This document shows, one piece after another, positions 50,814 to 59,804 of a stretch of 64,000 bases of DNA; within the stretch, counting starts at the first letter, position 1; each line of letters begins with the position of its first letter. Source of the stretch: Phycisphaerales bacterium (GTDB lineage Bacteria; Planctomycetota; Phycisphaerae; UBA1845; UTPLA1). A model generated the notes under the pieces. The model worked only from the letters and a program-made list of their open reading frames with translations, did not search any database and was not told the origin of the DNA. Where the stretch lies: NCBI GenBank assembly GCA_022360095.1, contig JAKSDK010000668.1:1-64000 (forward strand), written 5' to 3'. The translations under genes were made by a program, and so were the position numbers.

Positions 50814-53800
50814 CTACTCAAAATCGAACTCCACAGCCTCTTCTTCCTCGCCTTCAGAGCCTTCCGAATCGAAGTCGAATTCGACGTCGCCCTCCTGTGT
50901 CTTTTCCTGTGTCTTCTCTGCCCCCCCGGGCTGAATCGCAGTGTAGTTCCGCTCACCGAGCCAATAGATGAAATCAAGCAAGAGATCGGCCTGCTCACGG
51001 TTGGTTTTGCCGTACTTGGCCTCCTTCTCCTTGCGAGCCTCTTCGTCGCCGAACGTCGCAAACGCACTCTTTCCGTCGGGGAAAATCTGGGGCATGTTGG
51101 CACCCGGTTGAATCGCCTGAGGATCGTGGACCCAGTTGTAGACCCAGTCCCGACTCAGCCGTTTGCTCGTCAACGCAAAATTCGGAGCCAGAATGACCTC
51201 GGACGTGCCGGGAACGCTCGGGTCACCGGCCACGTGGCACGCCAAACATCCCTGCTCATAGAACAATTCCTCGCCCAGCTTGAACCGTTCTTCGCTGAAC
51301 GGCCTGACACCGCTCTCGGCAAACGGATAATCCGCGTCGAAGGCTGACGACAGAAACCGGCTTCTGTTCATGATCTTCGTAAACGTCGGCGCGAGCGTCT
51401 CCGCCTCCTCTGCTTCCGTCCGAGCATAGGATGTATCGAAGTCGTACTGACCTACCTGATTATGTGCCAGGGCGTACCGCTTGAAAAACGCGGCCGAGTC
51501 CGCAAGTTTCTCATCAGCGAACCAGTGAGTTTCCGCCGCCGAATCACCCTCAGCATGCACTTGCTTCAGATACTTCACAACAGGGGTCATTTTCTCTTCG
51601 AGCAACCCGGATTCGTACTGGCTCAATCCCGCAAAGTATTCCACGAGCGTCGTCGCGTCCTCCGTATCAAGATAGAAACTAGGCATCCGTGCATTGAGCC
51701 AAGGCCGTAACATCTCGACATTGTTCAGGAAATTAAACAGCCAGGCGTGCTGAATCTTCGCCCCTTCTCCCCACAACAGCGGCGGCTTAAATCGCGGACC
51801 GTAAGGGAAATTGTCATCGACGCTCTTATCCGTGGAGTAATACTGGTGAATGGCCGCTTCGCGATTACCCTCGATCGTATGGCAACCGATGCAGTTCAAC
51901 TCATGAGCCAGGGCGCGCCCTCGGGCGATCCGCCCGACGTCCGTATCCTGGTAGTTGACTTTGATGTCCTCGCGAACATTGGCGGCGCGCCGACTCAACA
52001 AGTACGTCGTCAGAGCCCGGGCTTCCTTTTCGGTTAAGAAGAAATTGGGCATCTTCAGCTTTTCATAGGGTTTCTTGATCTTGTCGCGATCGTAGATGCG
52101 AGGATTGCGCATCTTGTGGTAGGCGAAGGCCGCATGGTTATGAAGAATCTCCTGCGGGGTCAGTTCCCCGGAACCTTCCGACAGGTGCCTGGACTCTTCG
52201 CTGACGTCGCGCCGAAGATGTTTGTATTCATCTTCCGGACGATAGATGTAGGCGAATTTCTCCTTCTTGTCCTTTTCTTCCCGTTCGTGCTCGAACACAT
52301 GCGAATAATAGGCAAAATCGAGCTGGCTCAGGAATTTCTGGGCCCACAGGCTCAGATCCGTGCCGACAGGTGTGGAATCCTCAAACCCGGCGATCTTGTG
52401 ACACGAAAAGCACCCGTAGTGAGCGATCATTTTCATGCCGAAAAAGAGTTGCTGGCGATCATGCAGGCTGTCGGATTTCGACCTGATCAGTGCGGCCACC
52501 TTTTGCCGACCGTCGTCTCCACCGCCAAACGAACGATACGTCTGTGCGACGATGGACCGTGTCAACGGACCGTAGGGCTCGGACGGGTCCATCTTTTCAT
52601 CGTTCAGGATCTTCTTGGCGACCTTTTCCGTATTCTGCCCGCCAAGCAACTGCAGAATCAGCCGTTTCATCTCGCTATCGTGCTCCGGCGTGGATTCGAT
52701 CGGCTTCGGATCGAACGTGTCGTGACGTAGCGTCAGAAGGTAGGCCGCCATGTCCATCATGTCCTGATCGTTCTTCAGAACACGCTCTTCCGGCGGGAGA
52801 TCCTGATAATAGTTCTCCCTGAACATGCGTGGCATGACCGTATAAGACGAATAATGCCTCGGGTCCTTGAACCAGCTGTACAGCCAGCGATTTGCATGTT
52901 CGATCTGCTTCGTGTCCTCCTGATCAGGAACCAGCTTCGTGCCGATGCCAGACAACTCAGGACCATGCCGCACGAACTCCGGCGGAACATAGAGCTTGAA
53001 AGGATCGGGATCGCGCTGCTCGATGTCGGCGAGAAAGGTCTCCGTCTTCTTGACGGTCATCGCCTCGTCACGGCGTTCCCGGGTGAAACGACGCACGGCA
53101 TATCGCACGCGCTCGTTCTGGGACATTTCCTCGTATGCCGCCTTGGCTTCCGTCAAACTCTCATCCAATAACGCCTGCCTGTCTGTGCCGGACGGCTTGT
53201 CCTGGCGCTCGTCCGCCTTGGCTTTCGCCTTTTCATGGGCAATGTCCGCGACAATCCATTTTTGGCCAAAGGTGCGACCCTCATCGTCCAGCGGATCACG
53301 GGCATCCAGATTGACGTGGCAGGCCAGACAACCGATCGACCTGAACAATTCCTCGCCTCGCTCAGGGTTGCCCTCGATCCCTTCCGGCAACGACAAGGCG
53401 GCATAGGGTCTGGAGAAAACCTCTAGATAGTGAGCAATCGCTTTGACTTCGGCCTCGGTACGAATCTCGGGATGGTTGTCAAACGACTCTCCCTCGTGGG
53501 CGCTGGAATTCAGATTATTCTCTTGCCTAAAGAAATGCGGCATTCGCGTGGACGGCCGGAACTCCGCGGGGTATTCGATCCACCGTTCCATGAAGCCGGT
53601 CGAAAGTTTGTCTGCAACGTGGGTCAGATCGGTGCCGACCTGGCGAGCGCCGGTCAGGCCGTCGACATTGTGGCAGTTGATGCAGCCGACACGCGTAAAC
53701 AGCTCGCGGCCTTTGACAATGTTATCCGCTTCAGGCAACGGCTCGGTGTGATAGCGTTCGAGGTCATAGATCTGATCATGACACTTGGCACAGCTCGCCG

Positions 53801-55388
53801 AAACGTATTTCGGCTGGAGCATCGGCCGCTCCCAGAACTCTTCCACCGTATGAAACGTCGCGAGCGGAAGACCGGCTTCCGTGTCGTAGTATTTTTCCTT
53901 CCACTCCTCTTTCTCATCGTGACTCTTCGGCGTATGCGCCGCGAGAACGAAATCCGTCTCCTGGCCGCTCCCTTCGTGACAAACCGTACAGCCCATTTTC
54001 TTCATCGGATGCGGTGAGTTCGGTGAAACGAAAAGATCCAAACGAGGATGGGCGGAATAGACTTCCGAGAAATCGACCGTCGGCCGGCCTTCGTGATCCA
54101 GGTACAGATTCATGGCCGCCGAGAGGCTCTTGAAATAGTCCTCTCGCTGCTCGCGACTCATGGCGGCGTAATCCAAAGGCTTGCCATCCGGATTATCTTC
54201 CGGCCTCGGCGCCGCGGCCGCGAGAATGGAGCGAAACTCGAGTTCAATCGCGGACTGAAGGGTCCCGCGATCGAGAGCCTTGCCTTTTACGCTTTTCAGA
54301 ATGTTCTTGGTTTTCACGCCCGGACGGTCAATGTCGTTGAGAAGCACATTCGCAGCGTGGACGAACAGATTGATATACTTTCTGCGGACATCCGTCTCGG
54401 TGCCGTCCTCCGTCGGAGCCAACACGGCGTCCGCGAAATCGGACGTATCCTGAGCCGCCAGGCGTCCGGCCATTTTTCGAACGAGCTTCTCATTTCCGTC
54501 GCGTAGGATGTTTCGAACCCGGTCTGTTTCCAGCGCCGCTTTGGCCTGTTTGACGAAGTTCTTCTTGCTGAAGACCGGGTCATCGATGGACACATGACAC
54601 GTGATGCAACGGTCGGTGACATAGGAATCGATAAAGTTGAAGTCGAAACGGACACTCGGCATGAAAACCTGCTTGACTTCCTGCCGACCCGGCACGCCTT
54701 TCGGCGGTGCATATTCGATGATCGGAAAGTTGAGGGTCCCCCGCACCAGGCCGGGACCGAACATCGCATCCCGGTTCTTCGCGTCGTTCAGACCCTTCTC
54801 ATAGGCGGCCAACTTCTTCTGGGCCGCGTTGCGCTCGGCGTAGAAGCGCTTGAGCATGCCCTTTTTCTCGCGCAGCGCGTCTTCGAGATCGTCCTTTTCG
54901 ACTTTCTTGGCCGCCACGGCCTCGGTGTCCGCTTCGTATTTCTTTTTAAGTTCCACGGTCTTGGGGTGTTCCGGACCGTGAATCATTTTCTCCTCGTCAT
55001 ACATGAAGAGCGTGACGCCCAATTCGGCATTCATGTTGCCGTAAGCCAGGGCGACGCCTTCATGCTTGCCCTTCAGCTCCGCCACTTCCCGTTCAAGACT
55101 CTCGATTTCGCTTTTTGTTTCCGGTGCATCGAGCTCTTCTTTGGCGTCCGCCACGGCCTTCTTCAAAGCGTCGTGCTTCTCTTTTTCCTCAGGGCTTTCG
55201 TACGACAAGGCCGTGAAATGCGCCAAGGCGGAACGAAGATTGAAATAGCCGGTCTGAACCTTGCGCCAATCGCGGCTGTAGTCATGCCACATCATCCACA
55301 TCAACGACGCCAGCCCGATCGCGGACGTGACTGCAAAAACGATGTTGAGCCGCTTGGTGTTTCTGAAAGTGTCGGTCGGTATGGGCAT
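50814..55388 (-). CDS. Giant octaheme cytochrome c, membrane-anchored
   Basis: A 1524-residue protein. One N-terminal transmembrane helix (about 14-34) is followed by a coiled-coil (60-200) and a long multiheme region. Eight CxxCH heme sites occur at 261, 467, 533, 569, 687, 993, 1166 and 1381. Five Met-Pro motifs (RMPHFF 615, VMPRMF 852, KMPNFF 1113, RMPSFY 1234, NMPQIF 1432) look like distal Met ligands of class I cytochrome c domains, so the protein seems to be a chain of fused mono-heme domains. The end is strongly acidic (GEEEEAVEFDFE). It takes the place of cytochrome c1 or f next to the cytochrome b genes, and likely passes electrons to the copper protein and oxidase. Confidence 0.93.
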   Translation of the reverse strand: MPIPTDTFRNTKRLNIVFAVTSAIGLASLMWMMWHDYSRDWRKVQTGYFNLRSALAHFTALSYESPEEKEKHDALKKAVADAKEELDAPETKSEIESLEREVAELKGKHEGVALAYGNMNAELGVTLFMYDEEKMIHGPEHPKTVELKKKYEADTEAVAAKKVEKDDLEDALREKKGMLKRFYAERNAAQKKLAAYEKGLNDAKNRDAMFGPGLVRGTLNFPIIEYAPPKGVPGRQEVKQVFMPSVRFDFNFIDSYVTDRCITCHVSIDDPVFSKKNFVKQAKAALETDRVRNILRDGNEKLVRKMAGRLAAQDTSDFADAVLAPTEDGTETDVRRKYINLFVHAANVLLNDIDRPGVKTKNILKSVKGKALDRGTLQSAIELEFRSILAAAAPRPEDNPDGKPLDYAAMSREQREDYFKSLSAAMNLYLDHEGRPTVDFSEVYSAHPRLDLFVSPNSPHPMKKMGCTVCHEGSGQETDFVLAAHTPKSHDEKEEWKEKYYDTEAGLPLATFHTVEEFWERPMLQPKYVSASCAKCHDQIYDLERYHTEPLPEADNIVKGRELFTRVGCINCHNVDGLTGARQVGTDLTHVADKLSTGFMERWIEYPAEFRPSTRMPHFFRQENNLNSSAHEGESFDNHPEIRTEAEVKAIAHYLEVFSRPYAALSLPEGIEGNPERGEELFRSIGCLACHVNLDARDPLDDEGRTFGQKWIVADIAHEKAKAKADERQDKPSGTDRQALLDESLTEAKAAYEEMSQNERVRYAVRRFTRERRDEAMTVKKTETFLADIEQRDPDPFKLYVPPEFVRHGPELSGIGTKLVPDQEDTKQIEHANRWLYSWFKDPRHYSSYTVMPRMFRENYYQDLPPEERVLKNDQDMMDMAAYLLTLRHDTFDPKPIESTPEHDSEMKRLILQLLGGQNTEKVAKKILNDEKMDPSEPYGPLTRSIVAQTYRSFGGGDDGRQKVAALIRSKSDSLHDRQQLFFGMKMIAHYGCFSCHKIAGFEDSTPVGTDLSLWAQKFLSQLDFAYYSHVFEHEREEKDKKEKFAYIYRPEDEYKHLRRDVSEESRHLSEGSGELTPQEILHNHAAFAYHKMRNPRIYDRDKIKKPYEKLKMPNFFLTEKEARALTTYLLSRRAANVREDIKVNYQDTDVGRIARGRALAHELNCIGCHTIEGNREAAIHQYYSTDKSVDDNFPYGPRFKPPLLWGEGAKIQHAWLFNFLNNVEMLRPWLNARMPSFYLDTEDATTLVEYFAGLSQYESGLLEEKMTPVVKYLKQVHAEGDSAAETHWFADEKLADSAAFFKRYALAHNQVGQYDFDTSYARTEAEEAETLAPTFTKIMNRSRFLSSAFDADYPFAESGVRPFSEERFKLGEELFYEQGCLACHVAGDPSVPGTSEVILAPNFALTSKRLSRDWVYNWVHDPQAIQPGANMPQIFPDGKSAFATFGDEEARKEKEAKYGKTNREQADLLLDFIYWLGERNYTAIQPGGAEKTQEKTQEGDVEFDFDSEGSEGEEEEAVEFDFE

Positions 55389-55430
55389 GTCAACGCGATT
55401 CCTGTCGCACTACGAAAAAACCTGTCGTCA

Positions 55431-56606
55431 TCAAATGTTGACGAAATACTCGGTGACGGCAACGAAGTACTTCAAGTTAAACATCCACCGAAGCACCATC
55501 TTGATCGGTACGATGAACATCCAGCTCATCAACAGCCAGAAAACGCAGAAACGCGTAAACCCGATCTCATGATAGATTTTTCGGAAGATCGTTTTCGCCA
55601 GAAGCACGGGCAAAACGAAGAAATAACCGGACAGCAGAACAATCCCGGGCGCCTCACGAATCAGGAAGGCCGGCATGTAGCCGCCCAACGCAGCCTTGGT
55701 CGGCAAACCCGGTTTCCACCACTCGAAGCCCAGCCAATCCGGAGTGATGACCCAAAAGACATCGGAAATATTGATGTTCAACAGCGCCGCAGGCCGGTGC
55801 GGGTCCCAGGTTTCGTAAGGACCGAAGATGTTCCAGTTCGGCCCCCGCAGGAATGTGCCGAGCACGATGAGCACGATCCACATGATCATCCAGCCGAACA
55901 TGAAGGTCGAGATGACGAACGGGCGCTGTTTGAAGGTGTAGTAACCGTTCCCCCGAGGATTCTTGTCAATAAAGGGCAAGGCGATCAACCCGACGATGAT
56001 CAGACTGGGCAAGAGCACACCGGCGATCCAGGGATCGAAATAGACCAACAGTTCCTGGAGCCCCAGGAAGTACCACGGGGCTTTCGAAGGATTCGGGATG
56101 TTGGTCGGATTCGCAGGCGGTTCGAGCGGCGCTTTCAAAACAATCGCCCAGACCACCAACACGACCGTGCAAAGCACCATCGCGATGAGTTCCGTATAGA
56201 CGAGATCGGGCCAGACCAGGACCTTGTCGTCGGCCCCGCTTTCGATCAGGGGCTCCCCCTTTTCAAGACGCGCATCGTTGATCGCCGCCTGCCTGAAGGC
56301 GACCCAGGTCACCAAAGCCGTAAAGACGATCATCATGGTGATCGGGATATTGTCCGGCTTGGTGATGATCTTGAAGAAATTTTCATCCAGTGCGCTCCAG
56401 ACATAGAACGCGATGAACAGAAGCGACAATGTGACCGCCACCATCGGCCGAGTCCATTGCCGGTAGGTCAGCAGCCCGATGATCAAAAGAACGACGGTGA
56501 TGGACACGAAATATTCCGGAACGCTCAAGGCATTCAGGGTGTCCTTGATCGTGTCGGAGATGCCCGACTCAGCGGCGGCGAAAACGCTGTGAATGCTGGT
56601 TGTCAT
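55431..56606 (-). CDS. Extended cytochrome b C-terminal (subunit IV-like) protein
   Basis: A 391-residue membrane protein with about eight helices. Residues about 130-250 correspond to cytochrome b6f subunit IV or the C-terminal half of cytochrome b: DLVYTELIAMVLCTVVLVVW, PPANPTNIPNPSKAPWYFLG and LLPSLIIVGLIALPFIDKNP. The quinol-site motif PEWY is replaced by APWY (176-179), losing the Glu. Three extra helices precede this core (30-105) and two or three follow (310-375), which normal subunit IV (about 160 residues) lacks. It works with the b6-type gene just upstream. Confidence 0.88.
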   Translation of the reverse strand: MTTSIHSVFAAAESGISDTIKDTLNALSVPEYFVSITVVLLIIGLLTYRQWTRPMVAVTLSLLFIAFYVWSALDENFFKIITKPDNIPITMMIVFTALVTWVAFRQAAINDARLEKGEPLIESGADDKVLVWPDLVYTELIAMVLCTVVLVVWAIVLKAPLEPPANPTNIPNPSKAPWYFLGLQELLVYFDPWIAGVLLPSLIIVGLIALPFIDKNPRGNGYYTFKQRPFVISTFMFGWMIMWIVLIVLGTFLRGPNWNIFGPYETWDPHRPAALLNINISDVFWVITPDWLGFEWWKPGLPTKAALGGYMPAFLIREAPGIVLLSGYFFVLPVLLAKTIFRKIYHEIGFTRFCVFWLLMSWMFIVPIKMVLRWMFNLKYFVAVTEYFVNI

Positions 56607-56677
56607 CGAAGTGATCTTGACCTCGCGCCATCCGGCGTCATGTTCTTCCTATGAAAACCCAAGCGGGCTTTTTCCGC

Positions 56678-57463
56678 TTACAACGGGCCCGAAATCGCGC
56701 CATCCTTGCGAACTCGCCAGAAGTGCAGGGCAATCAGCACGGCTGCGACCAGCGGGATGAAAATACAATGCAACACATAGAAACGCAGGAGCGCGCCGGG
56801 ACCGACCGCCGTGCCGCCCAGAAGCAGGAACCTCGCGTCCGAACCTGCATGAATCAAAGGCACTTCGCCGACGAACATCATCGCCGCGCCAGGACCTTCA
56901 TGACCGAGGACCGGCGTAGCGCGAGCCATGTTCGAGCCGACGGTAATCGCCCAGATCGCCAACTGATCCCAGGGCAACAGATAACCCGTGAAAGACAGAA
57001 GCAGCGTCAACACGAGCAGAATCACACCCACGCTCCAATTGAACTCCCGAGGCGGCTTGTAGCTGCCCGTGAGAAACACGCGAAGCATGTGAAGCCAGAT
57101 CGCGATGACCATCGCGTGGGCGCCCCAGCGATGAATCTCACGCAGCAGACCAAGCGTCACGTGCGCCCGCAGGCCAATGATGTCCGCGTAGGCATACTCC
57201 ACGACCGGCCGGTAGTAGAACATGAGCAGGACACCCGTGATGGTTTCAGCCAGGAACAGGAAAAACGTCAATCCGCCCATGCACCAGGTAAAGGACAACC
57301 GAATGCCGCTTTTGCGAACGGCCACGGGATGCAGGTGAAGAAAGACATTGCTCAGGACCGCCATCGCCCGGGTACGCCGATCTCTCGGAACGCCGTGGCG
57401 GAAGACCGAGCCCCAAATCTGACTCTGACGAACGTAATTACCAACCGAATCAAACAGACTCAT
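56678..57463 (-). CDS. petB: Cytochrome b6-type cytochrome b with putative heme ci cysteine
   Basis: A 261-residue four-helix cytochrome b. The heme ligands are His111 and His125 ([15 protein letters not shown]) and His232 and His247, the second pair separated by 14 residues as in cytochrome b6f rather than 13. Cys61 in [10 protein letters not shown] aligns with the b6 Cys that binds heme ci covalently (b6 has FYCLGG), and [12 protein letters not shown] follows as in b6 proteins. It oxidises menaquinol with the Rieske protein and the split C-terminal protein. The gene is followed 71 nt on by the subunit IV-like gene. The b6/IV split is typical of Firmicutes, cyanobacteria and some planctomycetes. 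Confidence 0.92.
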   Translation of the reverse strand: MSLFDSVGNYVRQSQIWGSVFRHGVPRDRRTRAMAVLSNVFLHLHPVAVRKSGIRLSFTWCMGGLTFFLFLAETITGVLLMFYYRPVVEYAYADIIGLRAHVTLGLLREIHRWGAHAMVIAIWLHMLRVFLTGSYKPPREFNWSVGVILLVLTLLLSFTGYLLPWDQLAIWAITVGSNMARATPVLGHEGPGAAMMFVGEVPLIHAGSDARFLLLGGTAVGPGALLRFYVLHCIFIPLVAAVLIALHFWRVRKDGAISGPL

Positions 57464-57508
57464 GTCAAAACCTGTCGAAATCTCATAATCCCAATCCGTG
57501 GCTTTCGG

Positions 57509-58585
57509 CTAAACCGGAATCGAGGCCTCCGGATCATTCCACTTGGCCGTATCGTTCGGCCCCATCGCCAGGAATTTCTTGGACCGATCCACAATCACAT
57601 CATCCCCGTCGAGGTAAATCTTGAACCGCTCCAACGGACGCGGCGCAGGACCTTCGAAGTTCACACCGTTCGGCTTGAAGCCGCTGCCGTGACACGGACA
57701 CTTGAACTTCCGATCATTGGGCAGCCATGATGGTATACATCCGAGATGAGTGCAAATGATCGACACGGCGGCGATCCGCTCTTCCTCACGGACAATCCAG
57801 AAGCCGCTGGGCTTGACCGGTTTGTAATCCTCATTGACCTCGCCGGGGGCCATCGCAAGATACTTCGCGAGAGAGCCGCACCGCACCTTCGGGTCCTCAA
57901 CCTCCAGCACATTGGGAGCCATGAAACGGGCAAAAGCCAGCGTACTGACCCCACCTGCCGCCGCCACCGACCCCCAACCGACCGTCAGCGCGCCAAGGAC
58001 GACAAAGTCCCGGCGGCTGGTCTCGTCCTTTTTTGGGCTGCTTTTCTGCAGAACCTTCTGATGTCGGGCATCCGGAGGCAGCTTGTCGGGCGACAGCTTG
58101 GACATGTGCTTGATCGAATCGGGCAAGTCCTGGATACCCTGGTTGATGACGGCATGGCCGCCCCGAACCGTCGTCGCCGCCAACAAGGCCTGGATGGCCG
58201 GATCGACGACCTTCGGCTTGGGTGGTGCGGCGACCTTGGACGCGGGCTTCTCAGGCGAGGCCTTCGCCGCGGCCGTCGCGGGTTCACTTGCGTCCGCCGC
58301 GCCTGCGGCAGGTGCAGCGGCAGGTTTCGGCGCTGCCGGGACGTCCGCCGCGTCCACCTCGACCGTATCAAACTTAATCACATCCACAGGGCATTCTTCC
58401 GCAGCCTCGATGATGGACTCGGTCAGGGGCTTGTTAAATTCGGCATCCAACGCTTCGGGGCGAATGATGCATGTTTCATTGTCATGCTGCACCTCGAAGA
58501 CTTCCGGGCAGGTCGTTTCGCAAGCGTCACAAACAATGCAGCCCGGATCAATCCAAACTTTGGTCACCAGTGCTTTGGTCGCCAT
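57509..58585 (-). CDS. Ferredoxin::Rieske fusion protein
   Basis: A 358-residue fusion. Residues 8-72 are a mono-cluster ferredoxin: Cys16-x2-Cys19-x2-Cys22-x3-Cys26 (CIVCDACETTCPEVF) with the distal Cys65-Pro, matching the Desulfovibrio gigas type. An Ala/Pro-rich linker (75-130) and a polar stretch follow, then an internal twin-arginine motif SRRDF (190-194) and one helix (195-220). Residues 235-335 are a Rieske domain with CTHLGC (278-283) and CPCHG (296-300). The Rieske cluster faces the periplasm; the ferredoxin would stay in the cytoplasm if the internal Tat signal remains uncleaved. GGAGG precedes the ATG by 9 nt. Confidence 0.93.
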   Translation of the reverse strand: MATKALVTKVWIDPGCIVCDACETTCPEVFEVQHDNETCIIRPEALDAEFNKPLTESIIEAAEECPVDVIKFDTVEVDAADVPAAPKPAAAPAAGAADASEPATAAAKASPEKPASKVAAPPKPKVVDPAIQALLAATTVRGGHAVINQGIQDLPDSIKHMSKLSPDKLPPDARHQKVLQKSSPKKDETSRRDFVVLGALTVGWGSVAAAGGVSTLAFARFMAPNVLEVEDPKVRCGSLAKYLAMAPGEVNEDYKPVKPSGFWIVREEERIAAVSIICTHLGCIPSWLPNDRKFKCPCHGSGFKPNGVNFEGPAPRPLERFKIYLDGDDVIVDRSKKFLAMGPNDTAKWNDPEASIPV

Positions 58586-58619
58586 TCAACGACACCTCCA
58601 AGCAAAAGCCGCGGACTCT

Positions 58620-59744
58620 TCAGCCCGTGCGGCCCAACAGGTCGGGAGCGGCTTCAAATGCCTGCTCGTCGCTCTTCTTTACCATCGCTTCCAGCGCTGC
58701 TCTCGCGGCCTCACGTACAACATGGGACTTATCGTCACGACTCAGCTTGACGATCAAATCCCTCAAGTCCAAATCATCCAAAAAAGCTGCCGATTTGATC
58801 CCCGCACACAGCCGAGCCTCGATTTCAGCTTCAGTGAGGCGGCGGCGGATACGCGTGCCGCCCGTTTCCTCATAATCCAATTCGCCACCTCGCCCCTCCC
58901 AAAAGGGTCGATCAAGCATATTCATCAAAACCAGTTTTCCGCGTTTGCTGCCCAAACGGGCCAATGCCATGGCCGCATTCCATCGGATTTCGGGATCCGA
59001 CTCCAGCTTTTCAGCCACGCCGCGGATGGCGATAGGATCACCCCGATCGGCCAGCGCCGCAACCACCAAAGAGGCTACGATTTGAACCGCCGGATCCGGA
59101 TCATTGAGCAAAGGATAAACCTTGCCGACCGCTTTTCGAGCCTCGGGCACGCTCGCCATATCCGCAAGCGCCCGCAATGCAAACTGTCGCGTTTTCGCGT
59201 CCGAATCTTCCAGAAAACCTGCCAAGGGCTCGACTGCGCTCGGCGTCTCCAATCGGCCGAGCGCCGTGAGCAAAAACAGTTTTCGAGCATGGCCGCGCTC
59301 CTGGTCGCGACTTCCCTGCCCCTCGCCGCCTGCCTGACGACTCTCATCGAGAATCGTGATGATGCGCCGAGCCAACGGCTCGACGTCTTCGGGAGCAAGG
59401 TACTTCTCTTTTTGCTCCAGTCGCCTCGCAAGTTCCTGAGCGGCCTGCCACGTCTCTTTGGCGGCGGGAAACAACAGCATCCCTCCGGCCTTGTCCCCCG
59501 TATCGACTTCGATTCGGGAGAGGAGATCCTGCATGGTTTCAGGCTTTTCAATACTGGAAGAACCGAACAGAACGACGACCACCGCCACTCCAAGCAGCAC
59601 ACAAACAACCAGGGCAGGGACGACAAAAAGCCGCCCCATGAGCGTGGCCGTCATCGGCGGAACTTGATTTGAATCGGAAACGCCCGTCTGATGGCCGTCC
59701 GCGACGGCAGCGGTGTTTTCCGATGAACCCTGTTGGCTCGACAT
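58620..59744 (-). CDS. HEAT-repeat membrane-anchored protein at the head of the respiratory cluster
   Basis: A 374-residue protein. One transmembrane helix (about 37-60, LFVVPALVVCVLLGVAVVVV) is followed by helical repeats (about 140-360) of HEAT/PBS-lyase type: SAVEPLAGFLEDSDAKTRQF, ALRALADMASVPEARKAVG and IRWNAAMALARLGSKRGKL. HEAT repeats usually hold protein complexes together. Being first in the cluster and 35 nt before the Rieske gene, it may be an assembly scaffold of the bc-type complex. There is no heme or metal motif. A CRP/FNR-like palindrome lies 45-60 nt upstream. Confidence 0.75.
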   Translation of the reverse strand: MSSQQGSSENTAAVADGHQTGVSDSNQVPPMTATLMGRLFVVPALVVCVLLGVAVVVVLFGSSSIEKPETMQDLLSRIEVDTGDKAGGMLLFPAAKETWQAAQELARRLEQKEKYLAPEDVEPLARRIITILDESRQAGGEGQGSRDQERGHARKLFLLTALGRLETPSAVEPLAGFLEDSDAKTRQFALRALADMASVPEARKAVGKVYPLLNDPDPAVQIVASLVVAALADRGDPIAIRGVAEKLESDPEIRWNAAMALARLGSKRGKLVLMNMLDRPFWEGRGGELDYEETGGTRIRRRLTEAEIEARLCAGIKSAAFLDDLDLRDLIVKLSRDDKSHVVREAARAALEAMVKKSDEQAFEAAPDLLGRTG

Positions 59745-59788
59745 CGTCGGTGGCCGTTTCGGTGCTTAAGAAATCCCACCCCAGGCTT

Positions 59789-59804
59789 TGTGAATAAATT
59801 CACG
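59789..59804. promoter_or_regulatory. CRP/FNR-family-like operator
   Basis: TGTGAATAAATTCACG: half-sites TGTGA and TCACG with a 6-bp centre, 9 of 10 bases matching the CRP consensus. It sits between the divergent respiratory cluster and DegT genes, 45 nt from the HEAT gene start. The regulator is not in the window. Confidence 0.5.

Noticed and set aside
54594-56654. 686-residue plus-strand open frame
   Set aside because: It runs antisense across the octaheme cytochrome and subunit IV-like genes; its Asp/Arg/His/Gln-rich composition is the mirror of GC-rich coding DNA.
56651-59672. Long plus-strand frames opposite the b6, Rieske and HEAT genes
   Set aside because: All are antisense to genes with clear cofactor motifs, and none shows a domain of its own.
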